Assembly (NCBI GenBank): GCA_944385535.1
Contig: CALWXR010000031.1
Location: forward strand, 1-35,243
Source of the DNA: an uncultured Oscillospiraceae bacterium
GTDB lineage: Bacteria > Bacillota > Clostridia > Oscillospirales > Oscillospiraceae
DNA length: 35,243 bases
Direction: 5' to 3'
Shown here: positions 1 through 7,718 of the stretch, in pieces
Layout: every line of letters starts with the position of its first letter
Numbering within the stretch: the first letter of the stretch is position 1
Notes under the pieces: model-generated
The model's input: the letters and a program-made list of their open reading frames with translations, nothing else
Database searches by the model: none
What the model was told of the DNA's origin: nothing
Made by a program: the position numbers and the translations under genes

Positions 1-72
1 TTTTCTCTACCTACTACCTGCAATTTTTCCTTTCGTCAGGCTCATTTTGGGCTTGACTTTTTATTTGCAGGC

Positions 73-1212
73 TTATCCGTAAATCTCGTAAGCGGCCTTA
101 CGCAGCCGGAATTGCTTGCTTTCCTCCCGGTAGCGGGTCAGGATGTTTTCCCGATCCCAGTCCGGCTGTTCAAACTCCCGGTGTCCCGCCAGCAGGGAGA
201 TGAAGGGTTTTCCATCCTGCCGAACCGGGGGCAGGAAAGCAAAGTCCTTCGGGTACATCTGCCGGAGCAGATCCAGCAGCCGGACGCCCAGTTCCACCGG
301 TTCCAGGGCGGTTTCGTCGGTGATGTGCAGATGGATGCCGCCGCACAGAACCCCCTGGTGCTTGGAGGTGGTGGGGGTGAAGTACACCGGCGTGGCAGCC
401 ACTCCCGGACAGCCAAGGCCGTTGAATGCCCTGGCAAAGCCCTCCGCCCGGATAAAGGGCGCGCCGATGATGGCAAAGGGATCGGCGGTGCCCCGGCCTT
501 CGGAGCAGTTGGTGCCCTCGATAAGACAGGTGCCGGGATACAGCAGGGCTGTTTCATACCGGGGGATCCCCAGGCTGGGCATAACCCAGTAGTGATCCCA
601 GTCCCGGAAGGTCATCTGCCTGGTCAGCCCGCTGCAGGGGATGATATGCAGATCGCAGTTCACCTGTTCCTCCCGGCGGATCATTTGGGCCAGCTCGCCG
701 CAGGTCAGTCCGTAGCACACCGGAATGGGATAACAGCCTACAAAGCTGGCGGTCTCCTGCCTCAGAAGCCCCCCTTCCACCCGATCCCCCAGAGGGTTGG
801 GCCGATCCAGCACCACCAGCCGTTTCCCGGCGGCGGCGCAGTCGTGGATGCAGTAGCGCAGCGTGGAGATGAAGGTATAGTACCGGCAGCCAACGTCTGC
901 AATGTCATAGACCAATGTATCAAATTTCTCCAGAGCCTGGGCAGACAGCCGCTTGGACTCCTTGGTATACAGGCTTTGCACCGGCAAGCCGCTTTCCTCG
1001 TCCAGCTCGTCATCAAACAGAGCGCCCGCAGCCTTATCTCCCCGGACCCCATGCTCCGGGGCCAGAAGCAGCCGCAAATCACAATGCTCTGCCAGCGCTT
1101 CTATGGTGGACCGGTTGTCGCTGGTTCGTCCTGAGGGGCCGGTGAGCAGAGCCACCCGCCCGGTAAACACCGGGGCAAATTCCCCAATCCGATCCGCGCC
1201 GAATAAAACCAT
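73..1212 (-). CDS. namZ: NamZ-type exo-beta-N-acetylmuramidase (DUF1343), apparently cytoplasmic
   Basis: Family role: removes terminal MurNAc from the non-reducing end of peptidoglycan fragments. The protein carries the family's conserved block LLAPEHGVRGDKAAGALFDD, then SGLPVQSLY, DIADVGCRYYTF, VLDRPNPLG, and the C-terminal EGTNCSEGRGTADPF segment. I chose the ATG at 1212 (379 aa) over the longer frame because AAGGAGG lies 8 nt upstream and the protein then starts in the family's usual way (GADRIGEFAP). No signal peptide or lipobox is visible, unlike the secreted Bacillus enzyme, so it probably acts inside the cell on imported saccharides. It is divergent from anmK with only 68 bp between starts. 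Family assignment is firm; location and exact substrate are inferred. Confidence 0.88.
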   Translation of the reverse strand: MVLFGADRIGEFAPVFTGRVALLTGPSGRTSDNRSTIEALAEHCDLRLLLAPEHGVRGDKAAGALFDDELDEESGLPVQSLYTKESKRLSAQALEKFDTLVYDIADVGCRYYTFISTLRYCIHDCAAAGKRLVVLDRPNPLGDRVEGGLLRQETASFVGCYPIPVCYGLTCGELAQMIRREEQVNCDLHIIPCSGLTRQMTFRDWDHYWVMPSLGIPRYETALLYPGTCLIEGTNCSEGRGTADPFAIIGAPFIRAEGFARAFNGLGCPGVAATPVYFTPTTSKHQGVLCGGIHLHITDETALEPVELGVRLLDLLRQMYPKDFAFLPPVRQDGKPFISLLAGHREFEQPDWDRENILTRYREESKQFRLRKAAYEIYG

Positions 1213-1225
1213 AGCAATCTCCTCC

Positions 1226-1254
1226 TTGACATTTTCCCTCCAAGCCAATACACT
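1226..1254 (+). promoter_or_regulatory. Candidate sigma-A promoter for anmK
   Basis: TTGACA (1226-1231), a 17-nt spacer, then TACACT (1249-1254) lies just ahead of the anmK ribosome site (AAAGGAGG, about 1265-1272). The transcript leader would be only about 20 nt. The -35 box overlaps the ribosome site of namZ on the other strand, so the two divergent genes may interfere with each other. Confidence 0.5.
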
Positions 1255-1280
1255 GAAATCATCTAAAGGAGGTACGGGCA

Positions 1281-2453
1281 ATGGAGCATATATTTACAAA
1301 ACTGTGGAATCAGCCCTCCCGGCTGGTAGTGGGGCTGATGAGCGGCACCTCGGCCGACGGTGTGGACGCCGCCCTCACTCGGATCACCGGTTACGGCTTT
1401 GACACCAAAATAGAGCAGCTGGGCTTTTTCTTTCAGCCCTTTGACGAAGCCACCCGCCGGCGGATCCTGGCGGTGTGCGGCGGCGAAGAGGGAGGCAGCC
1501 GGGAGCTTTGCCTGCTGTCCACCCATCTGGGCAAGCTCTATGCCCGGGCTGTCCAGGAACTGATGGCCTCTGTGGGTATGGAAAAACCGGATCTCATCGG
1601 CTGTCACGGCCAGACCGTGTATCACATTCCCGAGCAAACCGAGTACCTGGGAGCCAAGCTTCGCGGCACCCTGCAGATCGGCGATCCATCCTACCTGGCC
1701 GAGGAATTCGCCTGCCCGGTGGTCAGCGATTTTCGCGTCCGGGACATGGCGGCAGGGGGTCTGGGCGCGCCTCTGGTGCCCTACACGGAATTTTTGCTGT
1801 ACCGCAGTGAAACAGAAGACGTGGCTTTGCAAAACATCGGCGGCATCGGCAACGTAACCCTGCTTCCCGCCGGGTGCTCTTTAGACCAGGTCACCGCCTT
1901 CGACACCGGCCCGGGGAACATGGTCATGGACGCCCTGGCCAGGAGAATCACCGGCGGCAAGCAGTTTTATGACGACGGGGGCCGCCTTGCCGCCTCCGGC
2001 AAGGTAATCCCGGAGCTGCTCAGCTGGATGCTGTCCGATCCCTATCTGTCCCGGAAGCCTCCCAAAACCACCGGCCGGGAGTATTACGGCCAGGCCTATG
2101 TGGAAAAGCTGCTCCGCTTTGGGGATTACCCGCTGAGGGATGTGCTTGCCACCGCCACCGCCTTCACCGCCCAGTCCATCGCCCTGAGCCTGCAGCGATT
2201 CGCCCCCCGCATGCCCAACCGGCTGGTGGTAGGCGGCGGCGGAAGCCGCAACCCCACCCTGCTGGCCTTCCTGCGGGAAGCCCTGCCCCAGTGCCTGGTT
2301 CAGACCCAGGAGGATCTGGGGCTGGACAGCGACGCCAAGGAAGCCGTGGCCTTCGCCATTTTGGCCAACGAGGCCCTGTTCGGTCAGTGCAACAACGCCC
2401 CCACCGCCACCGGCGCCAGCCACGGCGTGGTCATGGGCCGGATCAATCTGTAA
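1281..2453 (+). CDS. anmK: Anhydro-N-acetylmuramic acid kinase
   Basis: AnmK hydrolyses the 1,6-anhydro ring of anhydroMurNAc and phosphorylates it, giving MurNAc-6-P for MurQ. The 390-aa length is normal. Visible hallmarks are the N-terminal phosphate loop VVGLMSGTSADGVDAAL, the sugar-site region FRVRDMAAGGLGAPLVPYTE, the DTGPGNMVMDAL segment, VVGGGGSRNPTL, and the C-terminal SDAKEAVAFAILANEAL. The start is supported by AAAGGAGG 8 nt upstream. It stands alone on the plus strand, with its own promoter and terminator, between namZ and the salvage operon. No separate MurNAc kinase (MurK, ROK or BadF type) is in the window, so AnmK may be the only phosphorylation step here. Function by family is firm; use of plain MurNAc would be inference. 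Confidence 0.93.
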   Translation: MEHIFTKLWNQPSRLVVGLMSGTSADGVDAALTRITGYGFDTKIEQLGFFFQPFDEATRRRILAVCGGEEGGSRELCLLSTHLGKLYARAVQELMASVGMEKPDLIGCHGQTVYHIPEQTEYLGAKLRGTLQIGDPSYLAEEFACPVVSDFRVRDMAAGGLGAPLVPYTEFLLYRSETEDVALQNIGGIGNVTLLPAGCSLDQVTAFDTGPGNMVMDALARRITGGKQFYDDGGRLAASGKVIPELLSWMLSDPYLSRKPPKTTGREYYGQAYVEKLLRFGDYPLRDVLATATAFTAQSIALSLQRFAPRMPNRLVVGGGGSRNPTLLAFLREALPQCLVQTQEDLGLDSDAKEAVAFAILANEALFGQCNNAPTATGASHGVVMGRINL

Positions 2454-2459
2454 TGCCAT

Positions 2460-2487
2460 ACCGCCCCATAACGGGGCGGTACTTTTT
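2460..2487 (+). terminator. Rho-independent terminator of anmK
   Basis: CCGCCCC (2461-2467), loop ATAAC, GGGGCGG (2473-2479), followed by ACTTTTTAT. The T-run is only on the plus strand. It sits between the convergent anmK and esterase genes and its tail touches the esterase stop codon. Confidence 0.85.
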
Positions 2488-3220
2488 ATATTTGGAAGTA
2501 TTCCAGGCACTTTACCAGGGATTCCTCCCAGAAATCCCAGGTGTGATCCCCGTCCCTGTGGTCAAATCGCACCTTCGCGCCCAGCTGAACAAGATGGTTT
2601 ACAAAGGCTTCATTGGCCGGAAAATGCCGGTCCTGCCTGCCGCAGGAGATGTAGATGGGAGGAAGGCTTTGGGCGTTCCGGGCCAGCTGAAACAGGTCGT
2701 TTTCCGGCCCCACCACATGCTCCGGCCCGATCAGGGCGGTCAGCTCCCGCTCCCGTAAGGGAATGGCGGGGGCCGCCATAAAGGTAGCCAGATCCGTGAC
2801 CCCGGAGAAGCTTCCGCACCCGGCGTACCGGTCCGGGTAGGTCAGCGCGCACTTTAAGGCGCCGTAGCCTCCCATCGACAGGCCCATGATATAGTTCTTT
2901 TCCCGCTCCAGGCTCAGTCCGAACATCCGGTGAACCGCCTGGGGCAGTTCCTGAGAAACATAGGAAAAATAATTCAGCCCGTAGACCCCGTCCATGTAGA
3001 AGCTGCGCTGAACCTCCGGAATCACCATCGCCGCCCCCCGCTGCCTGGCATACCGCTCGCAGGCGGTATACCGGGTCCAGCCGGTGCAGTTGTCCATAAG
3101 GCCGTGGAGCAGAAAGATGACCTTCGCCCGGTCAAGACGCCCCTCGTCCGGCAGAATCACCTGAAAGGAGGTGTTCATTTCCAGAGCCTTGGAGGAATAC
3201 TCTACCCTTGCCAGCGCCAT
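2486..3220 (-). CDS. Alpha/beta-hydrolase serine esterase (EstA / esterase D family)
   Basis: A 244-aa cytoplasmic esterase of the tributyrin-esterase/S-formylglutathione-hydrolase-like group. The nucleophile elbow GLSMGGYGA places Ser at residue 115; the acid is probably the Asp in SCGRQD and the base the His in DGDHTWDFW. The oxyanion-side motif FLLHGLMDN is present. The start follows the murQ stop by one base (TAA-G-ATG) with GGAGAA upstream, so it is translationally coupled and is the last gene of the salvage operon. Neighbourhood suggests it removes an ester, perhaps an O-acetyl group from MurNAc or another acylated cell-wall sugar, before or after phosphorylation. The ester substrate is inferred; the fold and catalytic class are clear. 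Confidence 0.85.
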   Translation of the reverse strand: MALARVEYSSKALEMNTSFQVILPDEGRLDRAKVIFLLHGLMDNCTGWTRYTACERYARQRGAAMVIPEVQRSFYMDGVYGLNYFSYVSQELPQAVHRMFGLSLEREKNYIMGLSMGGYGALKCALTYPDRYAGCGSFSGVTDLATFMAAPAIPLRERELTALIGPEHVVGPENDLFQLARNAQSLPPIYISCGRQDRHFPANEAFVNHLVQLGAKVRFDHRDGDHTWDFWEESLVKCLEYFQI

Positions 3221-3221
3221 C

Positions 3222-4118
3222 TTATTTCTCCAGCACCTTGGCTATCCGGCCTCCGGCCTTTTCCAGCATGGCCTGGGCCTCCTGGGCGGAAACTCCCAGC
3301 AGGATCATCACAATGGCCGCCTTAGGCCGGTATTCACACTGCTCCAGGGCCGCCTTGGCGGCGGCGTCCTCACAGCCGGTGGCGGCGCATACGATGCTGA
3401 CGCACCGCTGGATCAGCTTTTCGTTGGAAGGCTTCACATCCACCATCAGATTTCCGTAGACCTTTCCCAGCTTAATCATAGCGCCGGTGGAGAGCATGTT
3501 CAGCACCATCTTCTGAGCGGTGCCGGACTTCATCCGGGTGGAGCCGGTAATCACCTCCGGGCCGGGCGCCGGGGCAATGCCGATATCGGCGTAGCTGTCC
3601 AGCACCGAGCCGGGGCAGCAGGTAACGGCAATGGTGGGCGCTCCCAGCTCCCTGGCATACTCCATGCACCCCAGCACATAGGGGGTGCGGCCGCTGGCGG
3701 CAATGCCCACCAGCACGTCCTTACCGGTAAAATGGATATTGCGCATATCCTGAACGCCCAGCTCCTTGCTGTCCTCCGCCCCTTCCACGGCCTTGAAAAT
3801 GGCGGGATATCCCCCGGCCATCAAAGCCTGCACCATCTCCGGCTCTGTGGAATAGGTAGGGGGGCACTCCACCGCGTCCAGGATGCCCAGTCTGCCGGAG
3901 GTGCCCGCCCCGCAGTAGATCAGACGACCGCCCCGGCTTAATTGCCCGGCGATCAGATCCACCGCCCGGGCGATCTGCTCTGTGACCAGGCTTACCGCCT
4001 CCGCCACACTGTGATCCTCCTGATTGATGAGCTTCACCATATCCAACGTGGACAATGTGTCAATATTCATGGTGTTGGGGTTGCGCTGTTCTGTGGCAAT
4101 CGCTTTCAATTCCACCAT
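3222..4118 (-). CDS. murQ: N-acetylmuramic acid 6-phosphate etherase
   Basis: MurQ cleaves the D-lactyl ether of MurNAc-6-P, giving GlcNAc-6-P and D-lactate in the cytoplasm. The 298-aa length is typical. Seen: the N-terminal TEQRNPNTMNIDTLST signature, the SIS-fold segment LIYCGAGTSGRLGILDAVECP (the catalytic Glu lies in VECPPT), the second acid in EGAEDS, the GIAASGRTPYVLG loop, and TGSTRMKSGTAQKMVLNML. A C-terminal UBA-like helical tail follows. Start: GGAGGAGATCTGAA before the ATG. It lies one base after the deacetylase stop and one base before the esterase start, a tightly coupled operon. This is the key gene fixing the locus as MurNAc salvage. Confidence 0.95.
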   Translation of the reverse strand: MVELKAIATEQRNPNTMNIDTLSTLDMVKLINQEDHSVAEAVSLVTEQIARAVDLIAGQLSRGGRLIYCGAGTSGRLGILDAVECPPTYSTEPEMVQALMAGGYPAIFKAVEGAEDSKELGVQDMRNIHFTGKDVLVGIAASGRTPYVLGCMEYARELGAPTIAVTCCPGSVLDSYADIGIAPAPGPEVITGSTRMKSGTAQKMVLNMLSTGAMIKLGKVYGNLMVDVKPSNEKLIQRCVSIVCAATGCEDAAAKAALEQCEYRPKAAIVMILLGVSAQEAQAMLEKAGGRIAKVLEK

Positions 4119-4119
4119 T

Positions 4120-4827
4120 TCAGATCTCCTCCAATGATTTTACCCACTTGCACTGTTCCGGGGGGATCATAAAGCACTCGCAGTAGCCCTTCCGCCCCTG
4201 GATCCCCCGAAGCCGCTTCAAATGGGAGTAGTACTCTTTATAGGGGAAGCTGGTGGAATGCACCGCGAACCAGTGGTGATCGATCGCCTTTTCCCAGAGC
4301 TGGTAGCCGTCGGTCACATCCAGATATACCAGGGGCTGAAAGTCCTGGGCGTCCTCCCAGTTTTCCGCAAAATACAGGTGGGGCGCGAAATGCTTCGGCA
4401 GTTCCCGTTGAAATCCGCCGATGGCGGCATAAAACCAGGCGTCCGCCACAATCTTGTGGCAGAGGGCGTGATCCTTGTGCATGCTTTTCTCGTGGTGGGT
4501 CACCAGGATGTCCGGCTTGACCCTTCGGATGATATCGCACACCGCGAACCGGACTTCCTCATTGTCCGGCAGCAGTCCGTCCTCATAGTCCAAAACGAAT
4601 GCCTCGCCCCCCAGCTCCCGGGCAAAGGCCCGGGCCTGCTCCACCTTTTCCCGGCGGTAGCAGGCAATATCCGCCCCGGCAGGAGCGCCCTTCTCGCCGG
4701 CGGTCAGGGCAAGGGTCACAGCCCTGCCTCCCTGGACAGCGCAGGCCGCCAGCAGCGCGCCGCTGGTCAATTCCGCGTCGCCCACATGGGCGCCGATGGC
4801 CAGGACAGTATGTTTCTTATGTTCCAT
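4120..4827 (-). CDS. PIG-L/LmbE-family deacetylase-like protein with altered active-site motif
   Basis: 235 aa with the PIG-L fold: the N-terminal metal motif is AHVGDAE rather than the canonical AHPDDE, and the second metal element is SMHKDHALCH. The zinc ligands (His and the second Asp of the motif, plus His of HKDH) are kept, but the first Asp, the general base in studied deacetylases, is Gly. Known members remove acetyl from N-acetylglucosaminyl groups. Position between murQ and a GNAT gene suggests a muramic or glucosamine derivative as substrate. I recall this AHxGDxE variant as a recurrent Clostridial subfamily, so it is probably functional in some way and not simply dead. ATG with GGAG 9 nt upstream; it starts 3 nt after the GNAT stop. 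Confidence 0.8.
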   Translation of the reverse strand: MEHKKHTVLAIGAHVGDAELTSGALLAACAVQGGRAVTLALTAGEKGAPAGADIACYRREKVEQARAFARELGGEAFVLDYEDGLLPDNEEVRFAVCDIIRRVKPDILVTHHEKSMHKDHALCHKIVADAWFYAAIGGFQRELPKHFAPHLYFAENWEDAQDFQPLVYLDVTDGYQLWEKAIDHHWFAVHSTSFPYKEYYSHLKRLRGIQGRKGYCECFMIPPEQCKWVKSLEEI

Positions 4828-4830
4828 AGG

Positions 4831-5796
4831 TCATAGCTCCTTCATCATCACCCCGAAGGCCCGCGCCTCCCGGAACCCGGCGTCCAGATAGATCTGCCTT
4901 GCCGGATTATTTTCCCCGGTAAACAAAGACATATAGCTTGCTCCCGCCGCCTTTTCCCGTTCCAGCAGCCGGTAAAACAGCAATGTGGCCAGTCCCTTCC
5001 TCTGGAATTTCGGCGCCACGCCGATCCCGGCAAAGTATCCCCGGCCGCTTTTCTCAGGATAGATGGGCCCGGTGAATCCGGCGCAGGTATTGCCCTCCAG
5101 GGCCACCAGCACCTCCATGCCCTTCTCCGCGGCCTCGGGAATTTCCGATGACCACATGGGATTTTCCAGGGCCGCGAGCATTTCCTTCAGCCCGGTGTGC
5201 CGGCGGGGGTCATACCGCTCCACGGTGTATCCCCGCTCCCCCATGACCGCCGCCTTTTCCTTGATTTTTTCCGGAACCTGATAGTCCCTTAAGTCCCGGT
5301 ACATGGCCGTTTCCCGGGCCGCCTCCCGGTAGCCCAGGGACAGCATTCTGCCGTACAGTGGCAGATCCACCCCCACCCCGGGGGCGTTGTTATGCTGATG
5401 GCCTTCCGTGCCGGGGATCACCCAGCTGAACCGGATGGGACACCAGAAGCAGCTAACGCTGTATGTTCTTCCCGCCTTCCGAAAGGCGTTCTCCAGGGCT
5501 TCCAGCAGAGCGGCGGTATGCTCCAGGCTGTCCGCCCCCTGCTTGAGCAGCAGACAGCTGACGTAGCCCCGCAGATCTCCTTTTGGAATGTGGTCCCCCG
5601 TGCAGCCGTTGACGAATCCCTGCAGGATTCCGTTTTCTTCCAGAAGGAAGGTATATTCCGGGGAAAAATCCGGGTGATCCAGAAGCTTCTCCCGGAATTC
5701 CCCCGCATCCATCGGGACATAGCCCGCTGCCGCTCCGGCGGTATTCCACAGCCGGAGCAGCTCGGGGGCGTCTTTTGGTTGATAGTTGCGAATCAT
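4831..5796 (-). CDS. GNAT-family N-acetyltransferase
   Basis: A 321-aa protein whose C-terminal half holds the acetyl-CoA loop: YFAGIGVAPKFQRKGLATLL, followed by a helix and a final beta strand (YMSLFTGENNPARQIYLDAGF). The N-terminal half (RNYQPKDAPELLRLWN, then FVNGCTGD) looks like a second, degenerate GNAT domain, giving about twice the single-domain length. Two in-frame ATGs exist, at 5802 and 5796; the ribosome site GAGGA abuts the first, so the second with 6-nt spacing is the better start. Substrate unknown. In this operon an amino sugar, perhaps re-acetylation of a glucosamine or muramic acid, is the natural guess. Confidence 0.8.
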   Translation of the reverse strand: MIRNYQPKDAPELLRLWNTAGAAAGYVPMDAGEFREKLLDHPDFSPEYTFLLEENGILQGFVNGCTGDHIPKGDLRGYVSCLLLKQGADSLEHTAALLEALENAFRKAGRTYSVSCFWCPIRFSWVIPGTEGHQHNNAPGVGVDLPLYGRMLSLGYREAARETAMYRDLRDYQVPEKIKEKAAVMGERGYTVERYDPRRHTGLKEMLAALENPMWSSEIPEAAEKGMEVLVALEGNTCAGFTGPIYPEKSGRGYFAGIGVAPKFQRKGLATLLFYRLLEREKAAGASYMSLFTGENNPARQIYLDAGFREARAFGVMMKEL

Positions 5797-5847
5797 AAGC
5801 ATTCCTCACGCCATGGCTCAGACAGAGCCCCGGCCCATATGGTTTTC

Positions 5848-6717
5848 TCAGCCCTTCACCGCGCCGATGGTCACGCCTTCCATGAAGTACTTCTGCAAGG
5901 AGAAGAACATGATGAACATAGGCAGCGCGGAAATGGTCGCGCCTGCCATCATGGGGGCGAACAGGGTTTCGTTGGCGAATTTGAACTGCTTCAGACCAAC
6001 CTGAATGGTGTACATGGCAGGATCGTTGGTCACCAGGAAGGGCCAGAAGAAGTTGTTCCAGCTGGACATGAAGGTATTGATGGCCATGACCGCCAGAACG
6101 GTCTTGCCCAGAGGCAGGACGATCTTCACAAAGATCTGGAACTGATTGCACCCTTCGATCTTGGCGCTTTCAATCAGGGGGGTGGGCAGTCCGGCAAAAA
6201 ACTGCTTGCACAGGAAGATGTTGTAGGCGGTACACAGGCTGGGCAGGATCATGGCCGCATAGGTGTTGGTCATGGAGAATTTCTGCACCATCAGGATGTA
6301 CAAAGGCACCTGGGTCACCTGGTAGGGGATCATCATCGCCACCAGGATCACGCCGAAGAGGGTCGAGCTGCCCTTAAAGCGGATTTTGGCAAAGGCATAG
6401 CCCGCCATGGAGGCAAAAAGCACATTGCCCACAACGGTGCCCGCCGCTACCACAAAGGAGTTCCAGATCCAGCGCAGGGAGTGGGGACTGAAATCAAAGA
6501 AGGCCTGAAAGGATTCCAGCGTCCAGCGGCTGGGGAAGATGGTGCGCATGTTGCCGGCGGTGGACACATTGGGGCCGAAGGCCGACAGAATCATATAAAC
6601 AATGGGGAACAGGGTTGCCGCCGCGAATAAGATCAGCACCAAGGCAATCACGGCATTGCGCAGATAGAGCACCTTGCGGTTATTTAAGTGCTGAGAATAC
6701 AGTCCGGTTGTAGCCAT
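5848..6717 (-). CDS. Carbohydrate ABC transporter permease, MalG-like
   Basis: 289-aa inner-membrane permease with about six transmembrane segments (first at the N-terminus around NAVIALVLILFAAATLFPIV). The EAA loop that docks the ATPase is visible as LIESAKIEGCNQFQIFVKIV followed by LPL. The C-terminal IQKYFMEG-like end (SLQKYFMEGVTIGAVKG) is the normal MalG/CUT1 ending. Start chosen at 6717 because AAGGAGG is 8 nt upstream; it overlaps the stop of the preceding permease. It forms a heterodimer with the next gene. No ATPase gene is present, so a shared MsmK-type ATPase elsewhere must power it. Confidence 0.92.
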   Translation of the reverse strand: MATTGLYSQHLNNRKVLYLRNAVIALVLILFAAATLFPIVYMILSAFGPNVSTAGNMRTIFPSRWTLESFQAFFDFSPHSLRWIWNSFVVAAGTVVGNVLFASMAGYAFAKIRFKGSSTLFGVILVAMMIPYQVTQVPLYILMVQKFSMTNTYAAMILPSLCTAYNIFLCKQFFAGLPTPLIESAKIEGCNQFQIFVKIVLPLGKTVLAVMAINTFMSSWNNFFWPFLVTNDPAMYTIQVGLKQFKFANETLFAPMMAGATISALPMFIMFFSLQKYFMEGVTIGAVKG

Positions 6718-6730
6718 TCCACACCCCTCC

Positions 6731-7654
6731 TTAATATTCCACATCCACGCCCATGAGCCGGAACTGGAACAAGGACATAATGGCAATGACGATGGTCAGC
6801 AGGATGGCCTGGGCGCAGGCGAGGCCGTACTTGCCGTATTCAAAGGCGTTGTTGTAAATCAGCAGGCCGATCATGGTGGTGGCGTTGTCCGGGCCGCCGC
6901 CGGTCATCATATAGGCGTTCATGAACACCTGGAAGGAGCCGATTACGCCGGTGACCATCAAAAACAGCGTGGTAGGCTTTACCAGGGGCCAAACAATGAA
7001 GCGAACCTTCTGGAAGAAGGTCGCGCCGTCCAGCTCCGCGGCCTCAAAGTAGCTGTTGTCAATGCCCAGCAGGGCGGCAATGTAGGTGATGATTTGCGTG
7101 CCGTGGCTGGACAGCAGGGCCATAATCATCAGAGACAGCATGGCGGTTTTGGTGGAGGACAGCCAGTTCTGGGCGGGAATTCCGAAAAATCCCAGCAGCT
7201 GGTTAAACAGGCCGTCGGGGGAGGAATCGTACAGCCACAGCCAAACCACGGACAGCGCCACGCCGGACGCCACGCCGGGCAGATAGTACACCGCCTTGAA
7301 CACAGACTGTGTCTTCTTCGAGAAGGGCAGGATCATCACCGCCACAGTGAAGGAGATCAGCAGGGACAGGGGCACCACCACAGCGGTGTACACCAGGGTA
7401 TTCAGAGCCGCCTTGTAGAACAGGTTGAATTTGGAATACTTCAGGGTATCCACATAGTTTTGCAGTCCCACAAATTCGGAGCCGAAGGGCTTGTATTCCA
7501 GAAAGCTGGTATAAATGGCGTTGAACACCGGGTACAGGGTGAACACGCAGAAAATAATCATCGCCGCCGCGATAAAGATGTAGCCCCACAGATCCTCGTT
7601 GGTAAACCGCAGTTTCCGTCCGTTTTTCAGCTGTCTGACTTTGGTTTCGTTCAT
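6731..7654 (-). CDS. Carbohydrate ABC transporter permease, MalF-like
   Basis: 307-aa permease of the CUT1 sugar family. N-terminal cytoplasmic stretch, then six transmembrane helices (first around LWGYIFIAAAMIIFCVFTLY). EAA loop: YFEAAELDGATFFQKVRFIV followed by WPL. The TGGGPDNATT motif near the C-terminus is characteristic of MalF/UgpA-like permeases. Start supported by GAAGGAGG 6 nt before ATG. Second gene of the operon; a stable stem-loop separates it from the binding-protein gene, which usually lowers permease output relative to the binding protein. Confidence 0.93.
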   Translation of the reverse strand: MNETKVRQLKNGRKLRFTNEDLWGYIFIAAAMIIFCVFTLYPVFNAIYTSFLEYKPFGSEFVGLQNYVDTLKYSKFNLFYKAALNTLVYTAVVVPLSLLISFTVAVMILPFSKKTQSVFKAVYYLPGVASGVALSVVWLWLYDSSPDGLFNQLLGFFGIPAQNWLSSTKTAMLSLMIMALLSSHGTQIITYIAALLGIDNSYFEAAELDGATFFQKVRFIVWPLVKPTTLFLMVTGVIGSFQVFMNAYMMTGGGPDNATTMIGLLIYNNAFEYGKYGLACAQAILLTIVIAIMSLFQFRLMGVDVEY

Positions 7655-7680
7655 TGTCTACCTCCTTCAAGATAAAAATT

Positions 7681-7709
7681 CCCCCACCCCACCGGCAGTG
7701 GGGTGGGGG
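7681..7709 (-). promoter_or_regulatory. Intercistronic GC stem-loop (attenuator/mRNA stabiliser)
   Basis: Perfect 12-bp arms CCCCCACCCCAC (7681-7692) and its complement (7698-7709) around a 5-nt loop, between binding protein and permease. On the minus strand it is followed by AATTTTTATC, so it resembles a leaky terminator: full-length termination would give excess binding-protein mRNA and read-through would give the rest of the operon. Confidence 0.75.
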
Positions 7710-7718
7710 CGATCTTAC

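Noticed and set aside
112-1134. 340-codon open frame on the plus strand
   Set aside because: Antisense to namZ, whose family match is clear.
5392-6630. 412-codon open frame on the plus strand
   Set aside because: Antisense to the GNAT and MalG genes, low-complexity composition typical of reverse reading of GC-rich codons.
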